This document shows, in pieces, positions 26,145 to 34,574 of a stretch of 64,000 nt of DNA; the stretch's first letter is position 1, and each line of letters begins with the position of its first letter. The position numbers and the translations under genes were made by a program. This DNA comes from Pollutimonas harenae (GTDB lineage: Bacteria; Pseudomonadota; Gammaproteobacteria; Burkholderiales; Burkholderiaceae_B), in assembly GCF_004153685.1 (NCBI RefSeq), contig NZ_SDQD01000002.1, positions 620,001 to 684,000 of the forward strand, given 5' to 3'. Under the pieces are notes generated by a model. It had not been told where the DNA came from, ran no database searches, and was given only the letters and a program-made list of their open reading frames with translations.

Positions 26145-27902
26145 GTGACTATGTCTGCATACACCGATACGCCAGATCTGTGTGCAACGCTGTGCATGCA
26201 GGGTCAGGGCGTTGTGAAAGGCTATGCCATAGGCAAGGCGGCGGTCATGAGCGCCGCCGCGCTTGAGGTGGCGCACTATCGTATTCCCGAGCAAGAAGTC
26301 GAAGCCGAGTGCGAGCGCATGAAAGCGGCGCTGTCCAAGGCGCGCGACGAACTCCAGCTTATTGCCAGCACCTTGCCTGAGGACGCGCCACGCGAGCTTG
26401 GGCCACTGCTGACCGTGCATACCATGCTGCTCGACGATCCCATGCTGTTCGAGCAGACCTGTGCGTTAATCATGGAACGGCACTACAACGCAGAATGGGC
26501 ATTGACCACCCAGGGGCAATTGTTGTCCGAGCAGTTCGATCTCATGGAAGACGAGTATTTGCGTGAACGTGGCGCCGATATTCGCCAAGTCATAGAAAGG
26601 GTGCTGCGCGTATTGTCGGGCTCGATGTCTTTATTGCCCAGCCTTCAGGCCGATAACTCGACCGATCCGCTTATTGTTGTGGCGCGGGACATCTCTCCAG
26701 CGGACATGCTGCGTTTGCGTGGCGGCCGTTTTGCCGCTTTCCTTACGGATTTGGGCGGACTCACTTCGCATACGGCGATTGTGGCACGCAGTATGAATGT
26801 ACCGGCGGTAGTGGGCCTGGGCCATTTTCGGGCGCTGGTGCGCGATGGTGACATTCTGGTGGCCGACGGATTCTCGGGTACGGTGCTGGTCAATCCATCA
26901 GAAAAAATACTGAATGAATATCGCCAGCGTCAGGAAGAATATCTTCAGAAACGGGCTACGCTTGCTTTGCTGCGTGATGCCCCTGCAGAAACACTGGATG
27001 GGATTTCCATCAGGCTGGAAGCCAATATCGAGCTACCCGAAGAAGCGGCTGAAGCCCTGGCTGCTGGTGCTGATGGCATAGGCTTGTTCCGCAGCGAGTT
27101 TTTGTTTATGGGCCGTCCCGATCTGCCTTCCGAAAACGAGCAATATCAGGCCTATGCATCCGTCGTCAAAGCCATGGAAGGCCGTCCGGTGACTATACGT
27201 ACGCTGGACCTGGGCGCTGACAAGAGTCTGGATGGCGACATTACCGTGGCCACCAACCCGGCACTGGGATTACGTGCCATCCGGTATTGTCTGGCCAATC
27301 CCGAGATTTTCAGAACTCAGTTGCGGGCGCTATTGCGAGCTTCACTTCATGGTCATGTGCGCATACTCATACCCATGATTTCGCATATGCACGAGGTGCA
27401 TGCGACCCGGGAAGCCATTGAGCAGGCGTGCGCCAGCATGGATGCTGATGGCGTTGCCTATGCGCGTAATATTTCATTGGGTGCCATGGTCGAAATTCCA
27501 GCCATAGCCATCGCGATAGAACCCTTTGTTGAAACGTTGGACTTTTTATCCATAGGCACGAACGACCTGATTCAATACACGCTTGCCATCGACCGGGGCG
27601 ATAGCGAAGTGGCCGATTTATACGACCCCATGCACCCGGCTGTGTTGCGCCTGATTGCCCACACCATTAATGCGGGCGAACGGGCGGGCAAGTCCGTGTC
27701 GGTGTGCGGAGAAATGGCGGGTGACTCTACCGTCACACGCATGCTGTTGGGCTTGGGGCTGACAGGCTTCTCCATGCATCCCCAGCAACTGCTCGATGTC
27801 AAGAACGAGGTCCGGCAAGCGCATTCCAACGCGTTGCGGGTCAAGGTGGCTTCTGCGCTGAACCGGGCTGAACGGATTGATCTGGCGGCCTTGTCGGGTT
27901 AA
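26145..27902 (+). CDS. ptsI: PTS enzyme I (phosphoenolpyruvate-protein phosphotransferase)
   Basis: 585 residues from GTG 26145, preferred because CAGGAG lies 8 bases upstream; an ATG at 26151 is 14 bases from it. His209 in GGLTSHTAIVARSM is the phosphorylated residue. The PEP-binding barrel follows, with ADGIGLFRSEFLFM and DFLSIGTNDLIQYTLAIDR motifs, and a catalytic Cys in VSVCGEMAGD. EI starts the PTS phosphorelay. It is the last gene of gshB-EIIA-ptsH-ptsI and ends at a strong terminator shared with convergent amtB. Confidence 0.95.
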   Translation: MTMSAYTDTPDLCATLCMQGQGVVKGYAIGKAAVMSAAALEVAHYRIPEQEVEAECERMKAALSKARDELQLIASTLPEDAPRELGPLLTVHTMLLDDPMLFEQTCALIMERHYNAEWALTTQGQLLSEQFDLMEDEYLRERGADIRQVIERVLRVLSGSMSLLPSLQADNSTDPLIVVARDISPADMLRLRGGRFAAFLTDLGGLTSHTAIVARSMNVPAVVGLGHFRALVRDGDILVADGFSGTVLVNPSEKILNEYRQRQEEYLQKRATLALLRDAPAETLDGISIRLEANIELPEEAAEALAAGADGIGLFRSEFLFMGRPDLPSENEQYQAYASVVKAMEGRPVTIRTLDLGADKSLDGDITVATNPALGLRAIRYCLANPEIFRTQLRALLRASLHGHVRILIPMISHMHEVHATREAIEQACASMDADGVAYARNISLGAMVEIPAIAIAIEPFVETLDFLSIGTNDLIQYTLAIDRGDSEVADLYDPMHPAVLRLIAHTINAGERAGKSVSVCGEMAGDSTVTRMLLGLGLTGFSMHPQQLLDVKNEVRQAHSNALRVKVASALNRAERIDLAALSG

Positions 27903-27921
27903 GAGCTTATGCATCAGAAGC

Positions 27922-27953
27922 AAAAAAGCCAGCGTTGGAACGCTGGCTTTTTT
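27922..27953. terminator. bidirectional terminator between ptsI and amtB
   Basis: GCCAGCG/CGCTGGC with a 6-base loop (27928-27947) is flanked by six A on one side and six T on the other. It would work in both directions between the convergent genes. Confidence 0.92.
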
Positions 27954-27971
27954 GTGTGCTTGGCCTGAAGT

Positions 27972-29198
27972 TTAGCGATGGTAGGCTGTTTCGCCATGCG
28001 TGCTGATGTCCAGACCTTCCCGCTCCACATCGGCACTGACCCGTAAGCCGCATACCTTGTCCGCAATAAAGTAGGCGATCCAGGCAACAACAGCTGACCA
28101 GGCGATAGTGATCAGGACACCTTCGAGTTGCAGCCATACCTGATAGGGTACCTCTGCCAGCGTTGCCAGTCCCGGGCCACCCAAGGGCTTGGCATTGAAG
28201 ACACCGGTGAGCAGCGCTCCCACAATACCGCCGACTCCATGAATGCCGAAAACATCCAGTGTGTCGTCCGCACGCAGCAGGCGTTTCAGGCCATTAACGC
28301 CCCACAGGCAAGCAATGCCCGCCACAATACCTATGATCAGGGCGCCACCTGGGCCTATGAGCCCTGCAGCGGGGGTTACACCCACCAGGCCTGCCACTGC
28401 GCCCGAAATGGCGCCCAGCAGGGAGGGCTTGCCTTTGTATTTCCACTCGGCCAGCGTCCAGGCAAGAATACCGCCGGCGGTCGCTACTAGCGTGTTGAAG
28501 AAGGCCAACGCCGCTGTCTCGTTCGCACTGAGTGCCGATCCTGCATTGAAACCAAACCAGCCTACCCACAGCAGAGACGCACCTATCATGGCCATGGGCA
28601 GGTTGTGGGGTTGCATGGACTCGCGTCCGTAGCCTATGCGCTTGCCAATGACATACGCGCCCACCAGGCCGGCTATGCCCGAGTTGATGTGCACTACAGT
28701 GCCACCGGCAAAGTCCAGGGCGCCACGCTCAAACAGCCAGCCACCGGGAGCCCATACCATATGGGCGATGGGTATATAAGCGAAAGTGAGCCAGATTAGC
28801 GTAAAGACCAGCACGGCGGAATACTTTGCACGTTCGGCAAATCCTCCTACGATGAGGGCGCAGGTAATGCCTGCGAAGGTAGCCTGAAAGGCGGCAAAGC
28901 TCAATTCCGGAATGCTGCCCGCCAACTCGAAGCTTGGGGTGTTCAGGTCAAGCATGCCGCTGAAGAACATGCGTGAGAACCCGCCCACGATGGCGTTGGC
29001 TTCGGTAAAGGCAAGCGAGTAGCCGTAAATAAACCAGATGACTATAGCGAGTGCGAAGGTCGACAGTACCTGTATCAATATCGACAAGACATTCTTGGCT
29101 CGCACCAGGCCGCCGTAGAACAGACCCAGTCCGGGCACGACCATCAACAGTACCAATAGGGTCGAGACACTGACCCATGCCAAATCGGCTTTATCCAT
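27972..29198 (-). CDS. amtB: ammonium transporter AmtB
   Basis: 408 residues with 11 predicted helices. The ammonium-binding Asp162 and pore histidines His170 (GGTVVHINSG) and His320 (FGIHGVGG) are all present. It begins MDKADLAWVS with no long signal region, unlike E. coli AmtB. It moves ammonia across the inner membrane and is gated by GlnK. glnK lies 85 bases upstream on the same strand, and a sigma-54 promoter precedes glnK, so the pair is probably one nitrogen-controlled operon. Confidence 0.96.
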   Translation of the reverse strand: MDKADLAWVSVSTLLVLLMVVPGLGLFYGGLVRAKNVLSILIQVLSTFALAIVIWFIYGYSLAFTEANAIVGGFSRMFFSGMLDLNTPSFELAGSIPELSFAAFQATFAGITCALIVGGFAERAKYSAVLVFTLIWLTFAYIPIAHMVWAPGGWLFERGALDFAGGTVVHINSGIAGLVGAYVIGKRIGYGRESMQPHNLPMAMIGASLLWVGWFGFNAGSALSANETAALAFFNTLVATAGGILAWTLAEWKYKGKPSLLGAISGAVAGLVGVTPAAGLIGPGGALIIGIVAGIACLWGVNGLKRLLRADDTLDVFGIHGVGGIVGALLTGVFNAKPLGGPGLATLAEVPYQVWLQLEGVLITIAWSAVVAWIAYFIADKVCGLRVSADVEREGLDISTHGETAYHR

Positions 29199-29283
29199 TA
29201 TCTATTCTCCAGGATGCGCCCGATCACGCTTTTTCGTTGACCGGGTGGCAGATAAGTTGTTCAACAAAAGAGGGGGTACGGCT

Positions 29284-29676
<393 letters not shown>

Positions 29677-29802
29677 TCAAGTGTTCGGGCGACTGGACGT
29701 GCTTGATCCGCAGAAGAGGCTGCATATATGCGCGTTGGGGGACAGCGGGTAGGGCAGGTATTGCACCGTGAGCCTTGTTGTGGTGCGCGTTGCTCAAGCT
29801 TG

Positions 29803-29817
29803 GCACCATAATGGGGC
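29803..29817. promoter_or_regulatory. NtrC-type enhancer site
   Basis: GCACC-ATAAT-GGGGC matches the NtrC consensus GCACC-N5-GGTGC with one mismatch. It is about 145 bases upstream of the sigma-54 promoter, a usual enhancer distance. Half-sites GCACC (29763) and GGTGC (29782) lie between but with the wrong spacing. The rest of 29820-30118 holds no gene. Confidence 0.75.
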
Positions 29818-30118
29818 AGCGTGCCGTGCAAGCCAAAATGTAACTAGACAAGAGTAGGGCCTCGGTATTTGTATCGGTGTGTTGATGCTCCCGTTTTATG
29901 GTTTTAGCCCTAAACACCCATGTTGAAAGGGATGTCCGGGAGATAAGAGATCAAATAAAAAAATAATTGAAATTAGTATTTACACTAGGCTCGCTTTTTA
30001 TTCGACTTCTGTGACTAGAATGGTTTCCAAGCTAGTTGTAACAAGCTCGCTGCTGAACCGTTAGTCGCACCGGCATCAGCAAAAGAGGTAGACGCGACTT
30101 TGGATAAGTGAGGTAATT

Positions 30119-30532
30119 ATGAAAAAGACTCGTACGCATTTGGCCGTCATCGCAATGGTTGCTTCAATGAGTCTGCTTGCAGCATGCTCGGACTCGGAAG
30201 ACACAAGCGCACCCATGGATGGTGCCGCTGGCACGGAAACCCCAGCTCCTGCTCCAACGCCTGATCCTGTACCTACGCCTGATCCTGCTCCCGCTCCCGC
30301 TCCCGCGCCTTCGTCGGGTTCGGCCACTGATACCGAGCCTACTGTTGGCGAGAAAATGGCTGACGCTGCCGACAAGGTTGGCGAAGCAGTGTCCGACTCC
30401 ATGGACGCAGCGGGCGACGCCATCAAGGAAGGCGCTTCCAAGGCCGACAGTGCTATTCAGGATTCGGTGGGCGATGGCAGTCCTGATCCTGGCGTCACGC
30501 CGCCTGCCGACGACACCGCACCCAAGTCATGA
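30119..30532 (+). CDS. small Pro/Ala-rich lipoprotein, function unknown
   Basis: 137 residues. A signal peptide ends in the lipobox LLAAC with the lipidated Cys at about residue 23. A linker of alternating Pro-Ala and Pro-Asp (about 40-65) follows, then an acidic amphipathic region with repeated ADAADKVGEAVSDSMDAAGD-like units that could form a helix. GAGG precedes the ATG. The linker could span the periplasm or peptidoglycan. I do not recognise a family with a known role. A terminator follows, so it is likely a single-gene unit. Confidence 0.8.
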   Translation: MKKTRTHLAVIAMVASMSLLAACSDSEDTSAPMDGAAGTETPAPAPTPDPVPTPDPAPAPAPAPSSGSATDTEPTVGEKMADAADKVGEAVSDSMDAAGDAIKEGASKADSAIQDSVGDGSPDPGVTPPADDTAPKS

Positions 30533-30596
30533 GCCAGCGAGTAAGGCCGGCTTAGGCATGACAAGGCTGCCGCGCCAAGCGGCGGCCGGGCAAGAG

Positions 30597-30635
30597 CACC
30601 CCAAGGTTGGTTATATGCTGACCCTGGGGTGTTTT
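30597..30635 (+). terminator. Rho-independent terminator after the lipoprotein gene
   Basis: CACCCCA (30597-30603) pairs with TGGGGTG (30625-30631), with further partial pairing inside, followed by TTTTC. It lies 65 bases past the lipoprotein stop. Confidence 0.8.
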
Positions 30636-30690
30636 CTATGAGGCGAGCTTTTTCATTACACTAATGCTTATTAAGAATCCGGAGATAGCA

Positions 30691-30969
30691 ATGGTTACTC
30701 GTAATGATTGGTTTGAAGATTTTCAGAAGAATATGTCTGAGCTCATTGCCAAAAGCCCGGCTGCCGACATAGAGCGCAACGTCAAGGCAATGATGGCGCA
30801 AGCCTTCTCGCGTATGGATCTGGTCACTCGCGAGGAGTTTGATGTACAGGTTCAACTGCTCGAACGTGCGCTGGCGCGTATCACCGCTCTCGAGTCGCGG
30901 GTTCAGGCTCTTGAAGGCCGGCCCGATACACCGCTGCAGCAAGGGGTTTCGGCGCCAGGTACCGAATAA
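30691..30969 (+). CDS. ubiK: UbiK-type ubiquinone biosynthesis accessory factor
   Basis: 92 residues from ATG 30691 (GGAG 6 bases upstream); an ATG at 30664 has no ribosome site. The sequence DWFEDFQKNMSELIAKSP, then DLVTREEFDVQVQLLERALARITALESRVQALE, is the BMFP/YqiC pattern. It is an N-terminal helix followed by a C-terminal coiled coil that trimerises. UbiK binds UbiJ and membranes and supports aerobic ubiquinone synthesis. Its neighbour comM is often seen next to it in proteobacteria. Confidence 0.85.
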   Translation: MVTRNDWFEDFQKNMSELIAKSPAADIERNVKAMMAQAFSRMDLVTREEFDVQVQLLERALARITALESRVQALEGRPDTPLQQGVSAPGTE

Positions 30970-31102
30970 GGGGCTAAAAGTACACCTCTGCTTCAGTAGG
31001 GATATGTATTACTACTAGTGGATGTTCTGTTGTTTGGCCTGTCTTCAGCTGGCTTGCATGGTCCCATACTGGTGCCATATGAAATAGCACGGGAGATTGT
31101 GC

Positions 31103-32620
31103 ATGTCCTTAGCGGTGCTGGCGAGCAGGGCGCTCTGTGGTCTTCAGGCGTTACCCGTGCGGGTCGAAGTTCACATGGCACCGGGGCTGCCTGCTTTTCA
31201 TGTAGTGGGTCTACCTGACGCCGGCGTACGTGAAAGTCGTGAAAGAGTGCGGTCTGCCATACTCAGTAGCGGGTTCGAGTTTCCTGCTGGTCGCCTGACT
31301 GTGAACTTGGCGCCGGCCGATCTTCCCAAAGAGTCGGGGCGCTTCGATTTGCCAATCGCTCTGGGCATTCTGCTGGCATCCGGCCAGGTGGCCGAAGCAC
31401 TTGCCAACGAGGCCGGCCGGCAACTGCACGATTATGTGTTTGCGGGCGAACTGTCGCTCACCGGAGCTGTCACTTCGGTTGCGGCACCATTGGCTATTGC
31501 CCTGGCCGTAGCTCGCAGCCATCCCGGGGCCATTCTCGTGCTTCCTGCCGGTAGCGCCGATCATGCTGCCCTGGTTCCGGGCCTGACAGTATTGTCGGCG
31601 GGTAGTCTGCTCGATGTCGCCCTCCATGTTTCGGGTGTTCGGGCCTTGCTGCCCGCCCAGCCTTCGCCTTTGTGCCCCGGCGAGGGCAGCGAGCCCTGTC
31701 TGTCAGAGGTCAGGGGGCAGGCGTTGGCGCGTAGGGTGCTTGAAATTGCGGCAGCCGGAGGCCATAGCTTGTTGATGTCAGGCCCTCCGGGTACCGGCAA
31801 AAGCATGCTGGCACACCGACTTCCCGGATTGCTGCCCAGGCTCGAACCCGGGCAGGCGCTCGAAGCGTCGGCGCTGGCGAGCTTGAATGGGCAGCCTCCC
31901 ATGTTTACTGACCGTCCTCCGTTCCGGTCTCCTCATCATTCGGCATCGGTGCCAGCGCTGGTGGGCGGAGGTGCTTATCCCAGACCAGGGGAAATCAGCC
32001 TGGCCCACCAGGGTGTGCTTTTTCTCGATGAGTTGCCTGAGTTCCAGCGACGGGTTCTCGAATCCCTGCGCGAGCCGCTGGAAACCGGTTGTGTGACGAT
32101 TGCACGAGCATCGCGCACACTGACTTTTCCTGCCAACTTCCAATTGGTGGCTGCCATGAATCCTTGCCCTTGCGGCTGGCTGGGGCATAAAAAGAAAAGT
32201 TGTCGTTGTACGCCTGACCGTATAGAGGCTTATCGCAGCCGGTTGTCGGGTCCTCTGCTTGATCGGGTCGATCTACAGATTTCCCTTCCTGGTGCAGAGG
32301 CCAACTGGATAGATCTGCCCGAAGGCGAAGACTCCAGCACTGTACGGTTGCGGGTCCTGCAGTGCCGCACGCGCCAGCAGCAACGCCAGTGCGACACCAA
32401 TGCCCGCTTAAGCGTAGCCGAGATCGGTATTCATTGCCGGCTGGATGACGAAAGTACAGCGCTATTGGCGCGCGCCATGCAGCGCTGGAACTGGTCGGCC
32501 CGGGTTGTTCACCGCATCCTCCGGGTCAGCCGCACGCTAGCCGATATGTCGGGTGCCGACCAGATTGGAGCCACGCATATTGCAGAGGCGGTGCAATATC
32601 GGCTGCCATGGGATGGCTGA
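31103..32620 (+). CDS. comM: ComM/YifB-family Mg-chelatase-like AAA+ ATPase
   Basis: 505 residues from ATG 31103 (GGGAG 7 bases upstream). An N-terminal domain (VEVHMAPGLPAFHVVGLPDAGVRESRERV) is followed by the AAA+ core. The core has Walker A GPPGTGKS at residues 227-234, Walker B GVLFLDELPEF near 305, and sensor motifs. A zinc-like cluster NPCPCGWLGHKKKSCRC is near 352. The C-terminus is the Mg-chelatase-type lid. ComM is a DNA helicase that aids branch migration during natural transformation in Vibrio. Its presence does not by itself prove competence. Confidence 0.93.
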   Translation: MSLAVLASRALCGLQALPVRVEVHMAPGLPAFHVVGLPDAGVRESRERVRSAILSSGFEFPAGRLTVNLAPADLPKESGRFDLPIALGILLASGQVAEALANEAGRQLHDYVFAGELSLTGAVTSVAAPLAIALAVARSHPGAILVLPAGSADHAALVPGLTVLSAGSLLDVALHVSGVRALLPAQPSPLCPGEGSEPCLSEVRGQALARRVLEIAAAGGHSLLMSGPPGTGKSMLAHRLPGLLPRLEPGQALEASALASLNGQPPMFTDRPPFRSPHHSASVPALVGGGAYPRPGEISLAHQGVLFLDELPEFQRRVLESLREPLETGCVTIARASRTLTFPANFQLVAAMNPCPCGWLGHKKKSCRCTPDRIEAYRSRLSGPLLDRVDLQISLPGAEANWIDLPEGEDSSTVRLRVLQCRTRQQQRQCDTNARLSVAEIGIHCRLDDESTALLARAMQRWNWSARVVHRILRVSRTLADMSGADQIGATHIAEAVQYRLPWDG

Positions 32621-32639
32621 TATCGTCTTGGAAATCAGT

Positions 32640-32669
32640 TAGACAAACAGCCTGGATTCATCGTATAAT
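32640..32669 (+). promoter_or_regulatory. sigma-70 promoter of the rpmI-rplT-pheST operon
   Basis: TAGACA at 32640-32645 (one change from TTGACA), an 18-base spacer, and a perfect TATAAT at 32664-32669. Transcription would start near 32676, leaving a leader of about 155 bases before rpmI. The leader could hold a ribosomal-protein control site, but I could not define one. Confidence 0.85.
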
Positions 32670-32832
32670 CAAGGGCTTTTCTTTGTCTAGTCAGACTTTT
32701 TGCCTGGTTTGCATCTTTGTTTATCAGCGTACTGGCGGGCCTTGAAAAGAACCAATAAGTGAATGCCGGGTCGTGCAAGCGTCGCCAGTTTGTTTGGGGA
32801 CCACCTTCATTCATCAATCACAGAGTTACATC

Positions 32833-33030
32833 ATGCCTAAGATGAAAACCAAGAAAGGTGCTGCAAAGCGCTTTAAGGTTCGTGGTAGCGGGTCTATCAA
32901 GCGAGGACAGGCGTTCAAGCGTCACATCCTCACCAAGAAAACAACCAAGAACAAGCGCCACCTGCGCGGTTCTACCGCCGTACACGATGCTGACGTGAAC
33001 GCGGTCAAGGCAATGTTGCCGTTCGCTTGA
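32833..33030 (+). CDS. rpmI: 50S ribosomal protein L35
   Basis: 65 residues, [26 protein letters not shown]..., the unmistakable L35 pattern of a short, very basic protein. It starts at the ATG at 32833; the open frame upstream from 32773 is leader, not protein. It is normally preceded by infC; here the upstream neighbour is comM and the gene has its own promoter. rplT follows after 13 bases. Confidence 0.97.
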   Translation: MPKMKTKKGAAKRFKVRGSGSIKRGQAFKRHILTKKTTKNKRHLRGSTAVHDADVNAVKAMLPFA

Positions 33031-33043
33031 TAGGAGATCTACT

Positions 33044-33403
33044 ATGCCACGCGTAAAACGCGGCGTTACTGCCCGTGCCCGTCACAAAAAAGTTATTAAA
33101 GCTGCAAAAGGTTATCGTGGTCGCCGCGGTAATGTATTCCGTATCGCCAAACAGGCGGTAATGAAAGCTGGGCAATATGCCTATCGCGATCGCCGCAATA
33201 AAAAGCGCACCTTCCGCGCACTCTGGATCACTCGTATCAATGCGGCTTGCCGCGAACTGGGCGTAAGCTACAGTGTGTTCATCGCCGGCACCAAGAAAGC
33301 CTCGATTGAACTTGATCGCAAAGTTTTGGCCGATATGGCGGTAAACGATAAAGCTGGCTTTGCTGCCGTGGTTGAACAAGCCAAGTCTGCTTTGGCTGCT
33401 TGA
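33044..33403 (+). CDS. rplT: 50S ribosomal protein L20
   Basis: 119 residues, [55 protein letters not shown], full length and typical when read in two halves. L20 binds 23S rRNA early in 50S assembly and in some bacteria represses its own operon. GGAGATCTACT precedes the ATG. A strong hairpin lies between this gene and pheS. Confidence 0.97.
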   Translation: MPRVKRGVTARARHKKVIKAAKGYRGRRGNVFRIAKQAVMKAGQYAYRDRRNKKRTFRALWITRINAACRELGVSYSVFIAGTKKASIELDRKVLADMAVNDKAGFAAVVEQAKSALAA

Positions 33404-33426
33404 TCAATCTCGATTCTGTATTGCTG

Positions 33427-33454
33427 CAAACGGGGCTCTAGCGGGCTCCGTTTG
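33427..33454 (+). other. strong hairpin between rplT and pheS
   Basis: A 12-base stem with two G-T pairs and a TAGC loop. The outer arms are CAAACGG/CCGTTTG. It is followed by TATTTGG, not a T-run, so it is a poor terminator. It may slow polymerase, protect or process mRNA, or tune pheS translation. No phenylalanine-rich leader peptide is present. Confidence 0.65.
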
Positions 33455-33473
33455 TATTTGGAAACGCTACATT

Positions 33474-34496
33474 ATGACTTCTCCGGTTGATGACCTGATT
33501 GCTCAGGCGCAAGAACAGTTTGCCCAGGCCAATGACGCCGCGGCGCTCGAAAATGCCAAAGCCCGTTTTCTGGGCAAGCAGGGCGCGCTGACTGCCCTCA
33601 TGAAAGGGCTGGCGCAGTTGGCGCCTGATCAGAAGAAGGCCGAAGGGGCCCGTATCAACCAGCTGAAACAGCACATTGAGGGTTTGCTCAATGCCCGGCG
33701 CCAGGAAATGGCCCAGGCCGAGCTCGACAAACGCTTGGCGGCTGAAACCATCGATGTCACCCTGCCCGGGCGTGGCAAGGGAATAGGGGGCATACACCCC
33801 GTCATACAGACATGGCAACGGGTCGAGGCCATTTTCCGCTCTATCGGTTTTGACGTGGCTGATGGCCCCGAAATCGAAAATGACTGGACCAACTTCACCG
33901 CCCTGAACAACCCCGAAAACCATCCTGCCCGCTCCATGCAGGATACTTTCTACGTCGATATGCAAGACAGCCAAGGTCTGCCTTTGTTGTTGCGTACGCA
34001 TACCAGTCCCATGCAAGTGCGCTATGCACGTATGCACAAGCCGCCCATCAAGGTGATTGCTCCCGGGCGTACTTACCGCGTCGACAGCGATGCTACCCAT
34101 TCACCCATGTTCCATCAGGTCGAAGGGCTATGGATTGCCGAAGACATTTCCTTTGCCGACCTGAAGGGCGTCTATACCGACTTTCTGCAAGCTTTCTTCG
34201 AGACCGAAGATCTCTCCGTGCGTTTTCGCCCATCGTTCTTTCCGTTCACAGAGCCTTCGGCCGAGATCGACATGATGTTCACCTCGGGTCCGAACCAGGG
34301 GCGCTGGCTGGAAATTTCGGGTTCTGGCCAGGTCCATCCGCAGGTGGTCCGCAATTTCGGACTTGATCCCGAACGTTATATTGGTTTCGCCTTCGGCTCC
34401 GGGCTGGAACGCCTGACGATGTTGCGCTATGGCGTTAATGATCTGCGCCAATTCTTCGAGGGTGACTTGCGTTTCCTGCGCCAGTTCAACCGATGA
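33474..34496 (+). CDS. pheS: phenylalanyl-tRNA synthetase alpha subunit
   Basis: 340 residues from ATG 33474. The N-terminal coiled coil (about 1-90) is followed by the class II catalytic core with [19 protein letters not shown], then [12 protein letters not shown] and the motif 3 region [17 protein letters not shown] near residue 305. It forms an alpha2-beta2 enzyme with PheT and charges tRNA-Phe. The open frame upstream to 33360 overlaps rplT and is not part of the gene. Confidence 0.97.
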   Translation: MTSPVDDLIAQAQEQFAQANDAAALENAKARFLGKQGALTALMKGLAQLAPDQKKAEGARINQLKQHIEGLLNARRQEMAQAELDKRLAAETIDVTLPGRGKGIGGIHPVIQTWQRVEAIFRSIGFDVADGPEIENDWTNFTALNNPENHPARSMQDTFYVDMQDSQGLPLLLRTHTSPMQVRYARMHKPPIKVIAPGRTYRVDSDATHSPMFHQVEGLWIAEDISFADLKGVYTDFLQAFFETEDLSVRFRPSFFPFTEPSAEIDMMFTSGPNQGRWLEISGSGQVHPQVVRNFGLDPERYIGFAFGSGLERLTMLRYGVNDLRQFFEGDLRFLRQFNR

Positions 34497-34574
34497 AACC
34501 CTCCGGGGCGGGCTGCTTAAGGCCTGCCTCCCGCTTGCCTTGTCCAGCTGTAAAACGAATCCGACGAGTACATT

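Noticed and set aside
29763-29786. A second NtrC site formed by GCACC and GGTGC
   Set aside because: The half-sites are complementary but 14 bases apart instead of 5, so only the 29803 site is reported.
32630-33474. A phenylalanine leader peptide for pheST
   Set aside because: The region between rplT and pheS has at most one Phe codon in any short frame and no T-run after its hairpin. The rpmI leader also shows no Phe cluster.
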